Shown here piece after piece: positions 51,543 to 60,640 of a stretch of 64,000 nt of DNA; the first letter of the stretch is position 1; every line of letters begins with the position of its first letter. The notes under the pieces are model-generated. The model was given only the letters and a program-made list of their open reading frames with translations, was not told the DNA's origin and searched no databases. Both the position numbers and the translations under genes were made by a program. The stretch covers positions 1 through 64,000 of the forward strand of contig DVMQ01000007.1 in the NCBI GenBank assembly GCA_018714895.1. The letters are read 5' to 3'. This DNA comes from Coprovicinus avistercoris (GTDB lineage: Bacteria > Actinomycetota > Coriobacteriia > Coriobacteriales > Atopobiaceae).

Positions 51543-52811
51543 ATGTCTGAGGCTCGTGAATTGGCTAAGGCAGCACGACTTGCTTCTCGCTCGCTTGCGG
51601 CTGCGGGTGCAGCTACTAGGACAAAGGCAATCGAGCTAGCAGCTCACGCCATTGATATGGCTCGTGAAGAAATACTTGCAGCTAATGTACATGATCTTGA
51701 ACGAGGACAAGCGTCTGGTCTATCAAATGCGTTAATGGATCGTCTATTGCTTACTGACGAACGCATTGACGGTATTGTTACTGGAATGCGTAAGGTGGCT
51801 GCACAAGAAGATCCTATTGGCGAAGTGGTGGGTGGCCATACCCTCGATTCAGGCATTCGTCTTACACGAGTTCGTGTTCCCCTTGGTGTCGTAGCTATTG
51901 TGTATGAGGCACGGCCTAATGTAACGGCCGATGCGGTTGCTCTTACCCTGCGTTCTGGTAATGCATGCGTTCTTCGAGGCGGCTCAGCTGCTCATGATTC
52001 GTGTGTTGCCCTTGTCAATGCTTGCAGAAAAGGAATTGAAGAGGTGGGGCTTCCAGCGGATTGTGCCACCCTTATTCAAAGCACGGACCGTGCCGAGACT
52101 ATTGAGCTTATGCACGCAAATGGTTTGGTGGACGTATTAATTCCTCGTGGTGGTCATTCTCTCATTCGCACCTGTGTTGAACAGGCAACTGTCCCCGTTA
52201 TCGAGACGGGTGAAGGCAATTGTCATACCTATGTCCATGCTTCCGCCGATCAAGATATGGCGTTGTCCATTATTGAAAATGCCAAAACAAGCAGGCCGGG
52301 TGTCTGCAATGCATGTGAGTCGGTTTTGGTTGACGTTGAGTGTGCTGAGTCTTTTCTTCCTCGTTTCCTCAAAGCTTGCACAGTTTGGGGAGTACTTGTT
52401 CATGGTGACGAGGCAACCTGTAAAGCGGCTGCTGCAGCTGGTTTGACTGAAGAAGTGGATTACGTACTTGCCGGTGAGGAAGACTGGGGTCGAGAATATC
52501 TTGCACTCGAAATATCTTGTAAGGTGGTCTCAGGTATTGATGAGGCCATAGCTCATATCAATCGATATGGCACGGGGCACTCTGAATGCATAGTTGCACG
52601 AGATGTTCAAGCTTGTGAGCGTTTCCTCTCCGACGTCGATGCTGCTGCGGTATACACCAATGCCTCTACACGCTTTACCGATGGTGGCATGTTTGGTTTA
52701 GGTGCAGAAATTGGCATTTCTACGCAGCGTCTCCATGTTCGTGGTCCCATGGGGGCTGCTGCGCTTACAACAACAAAATGCTTGCTTCGCGGAGAAGGGC
52801 AGGTTCGATGA
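51543..52811 (+). CDS. proA: Gamma-glutamyl phosphate reductase
   Basis: 422 residues from ATG 51543 (AAGGAGAG 5 nt upstream). Aldehyde-dehydrogenase superfamily. VPLGVVAIVYEARPNVTADAVALTLRSGNACVLRGG is the ProA cofactor region, the catalytic Cys is in SRPGVCNACESVLVD, and GLGAEIGISTQRLHVRGPMG is the ProA signature. It reduces glutamyl-5-phosphate to glutamate semialdehyde. The stop overlaps nadD by 4 nt. Confidence 0.96.
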   Translation: MSEARELAKAARLASRSLAAAGAATRTKAIELAAHAIDMAREEILAANVHDLERGQASGLSNALMDRLLLTDERIDGIVTGMRKVAAQEDPIGEVVGGHTLDSGIRLTRVRVPLGVVAIVYEARPNVTADAVALTLRSGNACVLRGGSAAHDSCVALVNACRKGIEEVGLPADCATLIQSTDRAETIELMHANGLVDVLIPRGGHSLIRTCVEQATVPVIETGEGNCHTYVHASADQDMALSIIENAKTSRPGVCNACESVLVDVECAESFLPRFLKACTVWGVLVHGDEATCKAAAAAGLTEEVDYVLAGEEDWGREYLALEISCKVVSGIDEAIAHINRYGTGHSECIVARDVQACERFLSDVDAAAVYTNASTRFTDGGMFGLGAEIGISTQRLHVRGPMGAAALTTTKCLLRGEGQVR

Positions 52812-53548
52812 ACTTGTGCGATCGCCTTTCTGCGACACACACTATCGTGCAAAAGTGTGATGCAACGGTGCTTGGAGATGCATTTTCCGAGCCCGTTGCG
52901 CCGGATCTTCCTTTACTCGGAGAAGATCCTACAAAAACGTATCGGCTTGGCATTATGGGTGGCACCTTCGATCCTATTCATAATGGGCATCTCGTAACGG
53001 CCGAGCAAGCTTTAGGTGATCTTAATCTCGACATTGTTGTGTTTATGCCAGCGGGTTCGCCTGCCTTTAAGCAGGGGCGCGAAGTTGCAAGTCCTGAGGA
53101 TCGTTATGCCATGACGCTCTTGGCAACATCTGATAATCCCCATTTTCTTGTAAGCCGCTTTGAGATAGATAGGTCAGGTATAACCTATACTGTCGACACG
53201 CTTGCACGTCTTCGTGAAATCTATCCTGATAATGTTGAGTTTTATTTCATTACGGGCGCGGATGCCATTATGGATATTGTGAAGTGGCGTGATGCGGAAC
53301 GGATTGCCTCTCTTGCACATCTCGTGGGGGCTACGCGCCCTGGGTATGATCTTGACTACGCCAGTGATGTAATCTTCCGGTCGTCCATTAGTTTTGATGT
53401 TACCTATCTCGAGGTGCCAGCACTTGCCATATCTTCGAGCCATCTGCGCGCGCGTCGAGCGGCGGGCCAGTCTTTGCGGTATCTCACACCTGATGCGGTT
53501 GTGGGTTATATCAAAAAACGCGGTCTCTATCGAAAGGCGTCTTCATGA
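52808..53548 (+). CDS. nadD: Nicotinate-nucleotide adenylyltransferase
   Basis: 246 residues from ATG 52808 sharing ATGA with proA. The catalytic domain starts at about residue 45 (YRLGIMGGTFDPIHNGH, 52-61 holding the HxGH motif as HNGH) and ends with the ISSSHLRAR motif (ISSTxIR in relatives). The 44-residue extension before it (Cys- and Asp-containing, no known domain) is not usual. It joins nicotinate mononucleotide and ATP in NAD synthesis. Confidence 0.93.
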   Translation: MNLCDRLSATHTIVQKCDATVLGDAFSEPVAPDLPLLGEDPTKTYRLGIMGGTFDPIHNGHLVTAEQALGDLNLDIVVFMPAGSPAFKQGREVASPEDRYAMTLLATSDNPHFLVSRFEIDRSGITYTVDTLARLREIYPDNVEFYFITGADAIMDIVKWRDAERIASLAHLVGATRPGYDLDYASDVIFRSSISFDVTYLEVPALAISSSHLRARRAAGQSLRYLTPDAVVGYIKKRGLYRKASS

Positions 53549-54249
53549 GTTGTGAGCAAGCTCACATGGCGTATACGAGCGTTTCTTGGTTGAGTGGATT
53601 GGATGAGGTGTCTTACGCTTCCGACCAAGAGGCATATCTTGCAAGACTTGAAGAAGATCTTGCGAAACAGCTTGCTGCAAAACCGCGTAGGCTTCAACAT
53701 TCATATTCAGTTGCACTGTGTGCAGAAAAGCTCGCACTTCTCTATGGAGTGGATCCATTTAAATCACGTGTAGCGGGTATTCTGCACGACTGGGACAAGG
53801 CATATAGCAACGATGAGCTTATCGAGCGAGCACGTAAAGCTAATCTCGATTTAGGAGTAGACCTCTCTTTAGTACAGCCACTTTTGCATGGCATACTTGC
53901 TGCTCATGAGCTTCCTCAGAAATACCCAGAGCTTCCTGAGGATGTGCTTCATGCTATTAAGGTTCATACCATAGGGAGTGCACATCCAACACCGCTTGAT
54001 ATGATTGTTTTTATTGCTGATGGCATTGAAGTATTTCGTCCAGCTGCTGAGGGTATAGAAGCTGTACGTAATCTTGTGGGAACAGTATCTCTCCCAGAGC
54101 TATATTGGCGTTCTTTTGCAAATGGTGTTGCTTATGTTATTGCGACTGAACGCTGGCTCTATCCGGGTACTATCGATATCTACAATCAGCTTGTTCTTGC
54201 TCGCGAACGCGGGGAGGAGCCTTTTACAACTACGAAGGAGACTGCATGA
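53545..54249 (+). CDS. yqeK: HD-domain hydrolase YqeK (symmetrical Ap4A hydrolase type)
   Basis: 234 residues. A 45-residue N-terminal part precedes the HD domain: LQHSYSVALCAEKLA (His), GILHDWDKAYS (HD pair), LLHGILAAHEL, and FIADGIEVFRP (Asp). YqeK of this group cleaves diadenosine tetraphosphate symmetrically. It always lies between nadD and rsfS in many Gram-positives, as here; it overlaps both by 4 nt. Confidence 0.92.
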   Translation: MSCEQAHMAYTSVSWLSGLDEVSYASDQEAYLARLEEDLAKQLAAKPRRLQHSYSVALCAEKLALLYGVDPFKSRVAGILHDWDKAYSNDELIERARKANLDLGVDLSLVQPLLHGILAAHELPQKYPELPEDVLHAIKVHTIGSAHPTPLDMIVFIADGIEVFRPAAEGIEAVRNLVGTVSLPELYWRSFANGVAYVIATERWLYPGTIDIYNQLVLARERGEEPFTTTKETA

Positions 54250-54632
54250 GTGTTACTCCACTGGAGCTTGCACGCGTTGCTGCCGCTGCTGCCGATGAGA
54301 AAAAGGCAACAGATATTTGTCTTATCGATATTTCCAACACTTCAGATATTTGCGACTATTTTTTAATTGCAAGCGCTGCTAATCGTCGTCTCGCAGATGC
54401 AATTGTTGATGAAATAGAAGAGCGTGTACGTCTTAATTGCAATGAGAAACCCTTTTCCATTGAGGGTAGAGAAGAGCTTGCCTGGACGCTTATAGATTAC
54501 GGCTCAGTAGTTGTTCATATTTTCCAGCCTGAGGCACGAGAGTATTATCGCTTAGATAAACTTTGGGGCGACGCACCTCGAGTTAAGCTTGATCTTGAAG
54601 GCGCTGATGCAGGCACGTCTCATGAATCTTGA
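54246..54632 (+). CDS. rsfS: Ribosome silencing factor RsfS
   Basis: 128 residues. DICLIDISNTSDICDYFLIASAANRRLADAIVDEI and WTLIDYGSVVVHIFQPEAREYYRLDKLWGDAP, shown here as short family cores DICDYFLIAS and VVHIFQPEAREYY, are RsfS hallmarks. It binds L14 and blocks subunit joining in starvation. It ends the obg-rsfS operon and its last 13 nt overlap the end of dinB on the other strand. Confidence 0.95.
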   Translation: MSVTPLELARVAAAAADEKKATDICLIDISNTSDICDYFLIASAANRRLADAIVDEIEERVRLNCNEKPFSIEGREELAWTLIDYGSVVVHIFQPEAREYYRLDKLWGDAPRVKLDLEGADAGTSHES

Positions 54633-55894
54633 TCGTGTCCATTACCCGCGTCTTTGTCGGTGAATCGCAAATCATACCCGAAAGAGATGGCTTGTTTGCC
54701 AAAACGAGCACGCACCTGATCGGTGGTGCGTGCAAGGCGTTCACGTAGCTCTTCATTGTCATGGTCATGAGCCGCAAAGAGATCAAGTTGCTCTGGCTCG
54801 CCTTTATCAAATGAACTTACTCCAATGCCAAGCAGGCGTATGGGAGTGCCTTCTGCCCAAAGGTTTTGGAGAAGCGTTCGAGCTTTTTGCGCGATGGTAC
54901 GCTTGTCTCTTGTTGGTTGAGGTGTTTGACACTGAGCAGTTCTACCTTCTGCATAACTGAACTTCAATTTAAGGGTGATAGTTCGACCTTTGAGGTCTTT
55001 TTCACGCAGTCGATGGGCAACCATGTCAGCAATATGGTCTATTGCCGCTTCAACTTCGTCACGCGCGGTTAGATCGTGGGAAAACGTTCGCTCATTGGAG
55101 ACGGACTTCCGATCTTCTGGAGCACAAGCTTCTATCACTTGTGAATGTTCGCGCCCCGAGGCACGAATAATCATACGAGGACCCATAATTCCGAAGATCC
55201 GTTCAAGGCGTTTTGGATCTGCTTGTGCAAGTTGACCCAGTGTATGAATGCCCATTGCTACAAGCTTTGCCTCCGCCGATGCTCCTATGCCACTCATAGC
55301 GCGTACTGGTAAGGGATCAAGGAATGCTCGTTCGCTGCCAGGTAGTACCACGGTAAGACCTCGAGGCTTTTCTTTTTCCGAAGCAATTTTTGCAATCGTT
55401 TTATTGGTGCCGAGTCCAATAGAGCAGGTGATACCAAGTGTGGACACTCTTTTTTGAATTCGCTGACAGATTGCAACCGGACTCTCTCGAGAAAAACGTC
55501 CAGGCGTTACATCAAAAAAGGCCTCATCAATGGATACTTGTTCTACAAGCGGTGTTTCTTGTTCAACTATGGACATAATGCGTGCGCTGAGCTCGCGATA
55601 TCTATCAAAATGTCCATGAGTCCAGATGGCTTGTGGACAGAGTCGCTTTGCTTCAGCGGAAGGCATAGCTGAATGCACACCATAGCGACGTGCTTCGTAA
55701 GAAGCTGTTGATACAACACCGCGATGATCGGCATCTCCACCAACTATGACAGGTTTGCCGCGCCATTCTGGATGATCAAGCTGTTCTACAGATGCAAAAA
55801 ATGCGTCAAGGTCGAGCAGGCCTATCGCCGGGCCATCCCATGGAATAGTGAGCTCATGTTGGTGAGGAGCATTTTGTTTCATGTTCTTCTGCAT
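54620..55894 (-). CDS. dinB: DNA polymerase IV (Y-family translesion polymerase)
   Basis: 424 residues. Catalytic acidic motifs GLLDLDAFFASVEQ and SIDEAFFDVTP, then SIGLGTNKTIAKIASEKEKPRG (Y-family signature), the thumb/HhH region MSGIGASAEAKLVAMGIHTLGQLA, and a little-finger domain. The C-terminus (EQLDLFAAH) resembles the QL[SD]LF clamp-binding motif. It copies past lesions with low fidelity. No LexA box was recognised upstream. It lies 7 nt after the sensor kinase gene but may be separate. Confidence 0.94.
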   Translation of the reverse strand: MQKNMKQNAPHQHELTIPWDGPAIGLLDLDAFFASVEQLDHPEWRGKPVIVGGDADHRGVVSTASYEARRYGVHSAMPSAEAKRLCPQAIWTHGHFDRYRELSARIMSIVEQETPLVEQVSIDEAFFDVTPGRFSRESPVAICQRIQKRVSTLGITCSIGLGTNKTIAKIASEKEKPRGLTVVLPGSERAFLDPLPVRAMSGIGASAEAKLVAMGIHTLGQLAQADPKRLERIFGIMGPRMIIRASGREHSQVIEACAPEDRKSVSNERTFSHDLTARDEVEAAIDHIADMVAHRLREKDLKGRTITLKLKFSYAEGRTAQCQTPQPTRDKRTIAQKARTLLQNLWAEGTPIRLLGIGVSSFDKGEPEQLDLFAAHDHDNEELRERLARTTDQVRARFGKQAISFGYDLRFTDKDAGNGHDQDS

Positions 55895-55901
55895 AATCCA
55901 A

Positions 55902-57140
55902 TTATAGGGTTACTACAAAAGTGGTTCCTTCATAAGCATTACTCGTTACTAGAATAGTTCCACGATGTTCTTCGACAATACCCTTTGCAATGGCAAGACC
56001 TAACCCGTAACTTGCTGTGCTTGTTTCTTTTGTTCGAGATTTGTTTGATCGATAGAAGCGTTCAAATATTTGATCGAGATCTTCTTTTGGGATGGGGTCT
56101 CCAATATTATTTATCGAGAGACGAGCATGATTTTGAACATGGACAAGAGAAACAGTAATAGTGGTATTGGGATGAGCGTATTTACAGGCGTTATCGCAGA
56201 GAATCGTACAGAGCCTATCGAGCGCTTCTGAAGATCCTTTTACCGTTATATTGGGCTGGACATGCGTTTTGATTGTGCATCCGCGCTCAAAGGCAACTGC
56301 ATCAAATTGAAGAGCGCAGCGTTCAACAATGGTCGATAGATTTACGTTCTCGTGAGGAAGATTGCCGCTATCAACAGCATACTCAGAGCGAGCTAATGCC
56401 AAAAGGCCCTCTACAAGTCCTTGCATTCGATGAGCTTCTTCGGCAGTGCTATTCACCCATTTCATTGTTTTATCAGGAATACCAGCATCTTTTTCTTGCA
56501 AGATTTGTGTGTTGGCAATGATGACTGAAAGTGGTGTTTTGAGTTCATGGGACGCATCTGCGACAAATCTGCGTTGCTGCTGCCAGCTCCTCTCAATAGG
56601 GGAGAGAGCCCATCGAGCCAGAGCAATACTTACAAGAAAAATGAGACCGGAGAGAATAATAAAGAGAGCTGCCGTGCCCTGTGCCTGGTTTATAAAAATT
56701 TGGTCGAATGGTGTGGTGTCGGCAATAGCGATATAGATATATCCATTCTCTTGTCTACTACGCCAGCTGAGATGTGATGATTCCAGTCTTCCTTCAGCAG
56801 AAGAATTTTCTGAAGCGTCCTTTATTATCTTGGCCAAGTCGACGGCGTTCACATGTACTGCCGATTTGTTGGAAGAAACAATTGTTCCATCTTCATTGAG
56901 ATTTACTCGCGCTATAAGCATGTGTGCTGTGTCGTCATCATATTCCTCGTCAGACCAGCTCCCACCTATTTCAGGGGGATCGAGATTGTTATCTTCCAAA
57001 CTGTATGTGAGAGCTGTTTCAACCGACTCTCGATGCGAGACGTAAGTCAGAAATAAGGTAACGCCTAATACGGTTGCTAAAAGAAGCATGAGAAGAGTGC
57101 AAAAAAACGCAGAGAAAGTTCTTCTCAAACGTTTGAGCAT
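55902..57140 (-). CDS. Sensor histidine kinase
   Basis: 412 residues. Membrane helix 1 at about 10-33 and helix 2 at about 156-177 enclose a 120-residue extracytoplasmic sensor that is acidic (DNNLDPPEIGGSWSDEEYDDD). No clear HAMP domain lies between helix 2 and the H-box, where the phosphorylated His198 is in DASHELKTPLSV. N box (CDNACKYAHP), F and G boxes (YGLGLAIAKGIVEEHRG) are complete. It would phosphorylate the response regulator encoded 57 nt upstream. The signal is unknown. Confidence 0.94.
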   Translation of the reverse strand: MLKRLRRTFSAFFCTLLMLLLATVLGVTLFLTYVSHRESVETALTYSLEDNNLDPPEIGGSWSDEEYDDDTAHMLIARVNLNEDGTIVSSNKSAVHVNAVDLAKIIKDASENSSAEGRLESSHLSWRSRQENGYIYIAIADTTPFDQIFINQAQGTAALFIILSGLIFLVSIALARWALSPIERSWQQQRRFVADASHELKTPLSVIIANTQILQEKDAGIPDKTMKWVNSTAEEAHRMQGLVEGLLALARSEYAVDSGNLPHENVNLSTIVERCALQFDAVAFERGCTIKTHVQPNITVKGSSEALDRLCTILCDNACKYAHPNTTITVSLVHVQNHARLSINNIGDPIPKEDLDQIFERFYRSNKSRTKETSTASYGLGLAIAKGIVEEHRGTILVTSNAYEGTTFVVTL

Positions 57141-57197
57141 CTCTTCTCCTTACATAGATAAAATGCCTATTCCAAATTGTGACAGACTAAGAAGAGC

Positions 57198-57878
57198 TTA
57201 CTCTTTTTCAATCTTTTCAAGACGATATCCCAGCATCCTGAGCGTGGTGATTTGGACACTTGACTGCAGGTGTGTAAGCTTCTTTCTTAAAAAAGAAATG
57301 TATGCTTCTACTGAGTTTTCGAGCGCTTCACCTTCGGTGCCCCAAACACGGGTGAGTAAATCCTGTTTAGAAACAACTCGCCCATTTGAACTCATAAGAA
57401 TTTGCATAACCTCAAATTCCTTTTGAGATAGATGTACCGAGGATGTCTCGGTTGAAAGCTCGTGGGTGCTGAGATCAAGCGTAAGATCACCAAAATGTGC
57501 CTTGTCTATGACTACCTCGCCTTGTCGACGGGTAATAGCTCGTACACGGGCAACCAATTCAATGGGTTCAAAAGGTTTGGTCATATAATCATCGGCGCCG
57601 GAATTGAGTCCTGCAACCTTATCAATTGTTTCTGTACGTGCTGTAAGCATGAGAACAGGAAGGGAGTTGTTTTCTCTTCGCAATGCACGGACGAGTTCTA
57701 TTCCATCAATTCCGGGTAACATTACATCCAGAACCATTGCGTCGTACATTCCGCTTTCAGCATATGCGAGCCCAGCTTTGCCATCGTAGGCAGCTTCGGC
57801 ATGAAAATCCGCTTCTTCTAATATGTGACAGATGGCGTCTGCGAGATTTCGTTCGTCCTCAACTACGAGAATGTTCAT
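57198..57878 (-). CDS. OmpR-family response regulator
   Basis: 226 residues. The receiver domain has the acidic pair in VVEDER, phospho-acceptor Asp51 in MVLDVMLPGIDG, Thr in LTART and Lys in TKPFEP. A winged-helix DNA-binding domain follows (HLSQKEFEVMQILMSSNGRVVSKQDLLTRVWG). Transcribed leftward with the kinase, divergent from rpsP; its own promoter region is likely autoregulated, but no direct repeat of the OmpR type was found by eye. Confidence 0.95.
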   Translation of the reverse strand: MNILVVEDERNLADAICHILEEADFHAEAAYDGKAGLAYAESGMYDAMVLDVMLPGIDGIELVRALRRENNSLPVLMLTARTETIDKVAGLNSGADDYMTKPFEPIELVARVRAITRRQGEVVIDKAHFGDLTLDLSTHELSTETSSVHLSQKEFEVMQILMSSNGRVVSKQDLLTRVWGTEGEALENSVEAYISFLRKKLTHLQSSVQITTLRMLGYRLEKIEKE

Positions 57879-57966
57879 TTACAGGCGCTCCTCTCATGTA
57901 GTTTTCCAGCAGAGGCCTGCTATATATGGTAATGACAAGCCTTAAGACGGCCTGAAACACCTATTT

Positions 57967-57995
57967 TTGTGCTCATGGTTCTACCGGCTTATACT
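57967..57995 (+). promoter_or_regulatory. Candidate promoter for the rpsP-lepB operon
   Basis: TTGTGC (57967-57972), 17-nt spacer, TATACT (57990-57995), in the 238-nt gap between the response regulator and rpsP. Leader of about 115 nt. Nothing else was recognised in this gap. Confidence 0.45.
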
Positions 57996-58116
57996 GCAGT
58001 TCACAAAATCAGCACTTCTCACCATAGGTTTTATGGCCTATCATTACTAATCGCTTATGTGGCTACGCGGCGAGCCTTCTCGATCCATACACGCCGCACG
58101 TCTAGAGGAGTATTCA

Positions 58117-58449
58117 TTGGCAGTTAAGATTCGTCTGGCCCGTCATGGTGCCAAGAAGCGTCCTTACTATCGTGTTGTTGTTGCTGACGGTCGTATGCCA
58201 CGCGATGGTCGCTTCATTGAGCTCGTTGGTCGTTACAACCCTCTGACCAACCCTAAGACCATTGAGATTGATCTTGAGAAGGTCGACGCTTGGATTGCAA
58301 AGGGTGCTCAGCCCACCAGCGCTGTCTCTCATCTTATTGACATTGCACGCGGCGACGCTCCTGAGCCCGTAGTGAAAGAGCGTAAATCCAAGAAGCAGCT
58401 TGCTAAGGATGCCGCAGCTGCTGAGGCTGCTGACGAGGCTGCTGAGTAG
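58117..58449 (+). CDS. rpsP: 30S ribosomal protein S16, TTG start
   Basis: 110 residues starting at TTG 58117, which has GAGGAG 6 nt upstream and gives the universal S16 N-terminus (M)AVKIRLARHGAKKRPYYRVV. The ATG 60 nt upstream would add an unlikely 20-residue extension. VADGRMPRDGRFIELVGRYNPL and the Lys/Ala-rich C-terminal tail are normal. First gene of the rpsP-khpA-rimM-trmD-lepB operon. Confidence 0.93.
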   Translation: MAVKIRLARHGAKKRPYYRVVVADGRMPRDGRFIELVGRYNPLTNPKTIEIDLEKVDAWIAKGAQPTSAVSHLIDIARGDAPEPVVKERKSKKQLAKDAAAAEAADEAAE

Positions 58450-58451
58450 CA

Positions 58452-58748
58452 ATGACATCTGAGGTTATAGAAGGCATGCGCGATCAAGACCAGATTGCAG
58501 AGGAGCCTTCTGACAAGGTCGCCGATCTTGTTGAGTATGTGGTCTGTGGCCTGGTTGATGACGTTGATGCTGTAACACTCGATGTGGTTGATAGTGATGA
58601 TGGAACCCTTATCGAGGTGAGCTGCGCCGAAGCCGATGCCGGCAAAGTTATTGGCCGCCGTGGTCGAACCATTAAAGCCATTCGCACGCTTGCTCGAGCA
58701 CTTGGTCAACGCGTAGGTACTTCTGTTGAGGTTGAGGTTTTGGGTTAG
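58452..58748 (+). CDS. khpA: KH-domain RNA-binding protein KhpA
   Basis: 98 residues. After an acidic N-terminus of about 25 residues comes the KhpA KH domain with the GRRG loop (KVIGRRGRTIKAIRTLARAL). In related bacteria KhpA works with KhpB in RNA binding and cell elongation control. It starts 2 nt after rpsP and is followed by rimM, the usual order. Confidence 0.94.
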   Translation: MTSEVIEGMRDQDQIAEEPSDKVADLVEYVVCGLVDDVDAVTLDVVDSDDGTLIEVSCAEADAGKVIGRRGRTIKAIRTLARALGQRVGTSVEVEVLG

Positions 58749-58759
58749 GCGTTTTCTCT

Positions 58760-59299
58760 GTGTACAAAAAGCTCAAAACAATCGCACGTGTTGTAAAGAC
58801 ACATGGTAAAAAGGGGGAGGTCGTGACGGTTTCCGTTAACGGCCTTCCTTCTCTTATGCGTGAAAACCTTATGGTCTGTCTCGTTCCTCCCGCTCTTAAA
58901 GGCAACAGATGGCACCGTGTTGCAGAAGTTCAAGATGGTCCTCGCGGCCAGCTTGTTACTTTTTTCGATGTCTCAACCATCTCTGATGCTGAAGAGTTGG
59001 TGGGTAAATCAATTCTTGTACTTGAAGATGATCTTCCAGAAGATCTGGCCTTGCATGATCCAAATGTTTTATTGGGTTCTCATGTCGTGGATGAACAAAT
59101 GGGTGAGCTCGGCGTAATAGCTGAGGTTATGGTAGGCCCCGCCAATGATGTTTGGTCCATACAAGGCCCTTATGGTGAAGTACTTATTCCAGTTGTACCC
59201 GAGGTAGTACAAGGAACCACAGGAGACGGAGAAGCATTTTTGGTGCGAGTACCCGAAGGCACCCTTCCGACTCGGTCATCCGAGGAGAGTGATGAGTAA
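58760..59299 (+). CDS. rimM: Ribosome maturation factor RimM
   Basis: 179 residues from GTG 58760. IARVVKTHGKKGEVVTV (the usual IGRVxxTHGLRGEV) opens the RimM domain; the PRC-barrel half holds DPNVLLGSHVVDEQMGELGVI, IPVVPEVVQ and the conserved end. It assists 30S head assembly around S19. The site before the GTG is weak (GGTTAGGCG), so translation may depend on coupling to khpA, whose stop is 11 nt upstream. The stop shares one base with trmD (TAATG). Confidence 0.92.
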   Translation: MYKKLKTIARVVKTHGKKGEVVTVSVNGLPSLMRENLMVCLVPPALKGNRWHRVAEVQDGPRGQLVTFFDVSTISDAEELVGKSILVLEDDLPEDLALHDPNVLLGSHVVDEQMGELGVIAEVMVGPANDVWSIQGPYGEVLIPVVPEVVQGTTGDGEAFLVRVPEGTLPTRSSEESDE

Positions 59300-60057
59300 T
59301 GTTAGAGCCAAAACACTACGAAACACTTTCGGTCTTTCCTGACGTTTTTGAAAGTTATCTCAATACCTCAATAATGGGTCGTGCCCAAAGAGAAGGTATA
59401 TTTAGCTTCGAAGCGCATGACATGCGAGATTGGACGCACGACAAACATCGAACAGTCGATGATGCTCCTTTTGGCGGTGGCCAGGGAATGCTTATGAAGC
59501 CGGCGCCCATTCTTGAGGCGATTGATGATCTCTCTGAGCGGGGTTCTACAAAACCCTACGTTGTCTTTTTTTCTCCAGTGGGACATCGTTTTGATGAAGC
59601 ATGTGCAGAACGTCTTTCCCAGCTTGATCGGATTTTATTTGTTTGCGGGCGCTATGAAGGAATTGACGAACGTGTGTATACACGGGCTGATGAAGTGCTT
59701 TCACTTGGCGATTTTGTCCTGACGGGAGGGGAGCTCGCTGCGCTTGTCGTTATAGATGCAGTGGTTCGCCTGCTTCCTGGGGCACTTGGGGATGATATGA
59801 GCGCGCAGGATGAGTCTTTTTCTGATGGCCTTCTTGAGTATGCTCAATATACTCGTCCAGCGGAGTACCGAGGCATGAAGGTTCCTCCTGTTTTACTTTC
59901 TGGCGATCATGCAGCCATTGCTGCCTGGAGGCGTCGTAATGCCTTGGAGCGCACTGCACAGTTACGTCCAGATTTGTTAGATACTGCTGCGCTGAGCGAA
60001 GAGGAAAAAATGTATGTTGCTCAGTTTATTCAGCAAAAGGAAGCGGAGCGGTTATGA
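59299..60057 (+). CDS. trmD: tRNA (guanine-N1)-methyltransferase
   Basis: 252 residues. SPOUT-class enzyme that makes m1G37 in tRNA. DDAPFGGGQGMLMKPAPI, FVCGRYEGIDERV and SLGDFVLTGGELAALVVIDAVVRLLPG form the trefoil knot SAM site. DDMSAQDESFSDGLLEYAQYTRPAEYRG is the TmD signature region. Overlaps rimM by 1 nt and lepB by 4 nt. The gene for L19 that usually follows trmD is not here. Confidence 0.97.
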   Translation: MLEPKHYETLSVFPDVFESYLNTSIMGRAQREGIFSFEAHDMRDWTHDKHRTVDDAPFGGGQGMLMKPAPILEAIDDLSERGSTKPYVVFFSPVGHRFDEACAERLSQLDRILFVCGRYEGIDERVYTRADEVLSLGDFVLTGGELAALVVIDAVVRLLPGALGDDMSAQDESFSDGLLEYAQYTRPAEYRGMKVPPVLLSGDHAAIAAWRRRNALERTAQLRPDLLDTAALSEEEKMYVAQFIQQKEAERL

Positions 60058-60593
60058 GAACTCTTAAATCGATACTGAGTTTTCTTGCTGTGGTAGTGGT
60101 GGGCGTTGTGCTCGCCTTAGGTATTCGCACATTTGTTGCCGAAGTTTATGAAGTGCCCACAGGATCAATGTTGGAAACGGTGCAGCTTGGCGACAGGCTT
60201 ATTGGAGAGAAGATCTCATATCGCTTTCGTGATCCTGAGCCCGGTGAAATTGTTACTTTCGAAGACCCGGAAGGCAGTGGTCAAACACTGCTTAAGCGTG
60301 TCATAGCTACTGAAGGCCAAACAGTGGAGCTCATTGATGGCGTTGTTTATGTTGATGGCGTCGCACTTGATGAGCCATATGTAGACGGCAAACCCTCAGA
60401 CCCCATCCCCTTTGACGGCGAAGGTGGAGGCATAAGTTACCCCTATGTCGTGCCTGAGGGGTGCATTTGGGTTATGGGAGATAATAGAACCAACTCTCGA
60501 GATTCTCGTTATTTTGGCGCAATTCCTGTTGATTCGGTAACCTCAAGAGCGGTCGCTATTTTCTGGCCATTTGAGGATGCGTGCATTTTGTAG
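60054..60593 (+). CDS. lepB: Signal peptidase I
   Basis: 179 residues, the short Gram-positive form with one N-terminal membrane helix (residues 7-25). Catalytic Ser38 in VPTGSML and Lys81 in LLKRVIA, then GDNRTNSRDSRYFG. It removes signal peptides outside the membrane. Its ATG overlaps the trmD stop (ATGA), a coupling not often seen because rplS usually separates them. Confidence 0.95.
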   Translation: MRTLKSILSFLAVVVVGVVLALGIRTFVAEVYEVPTGSMLETVQLGDRLIGEKISYRFRDPEPGEIVTFEDPEGSGQTLLKRVIATEGQTVELIDGVVYVDGVALDEPYVDGKPSDPIPFDGEGGGISYPYVVPEGCIWVMGDNRTNSRDSRYFGAIPVDSVTSRAVAIFWPFEDACIL

Positions 60594-60640
60594 GTTCTTG
60601 TGTTTTAACGACACATGCTGACAAGAAGGAGGGCGAACAC

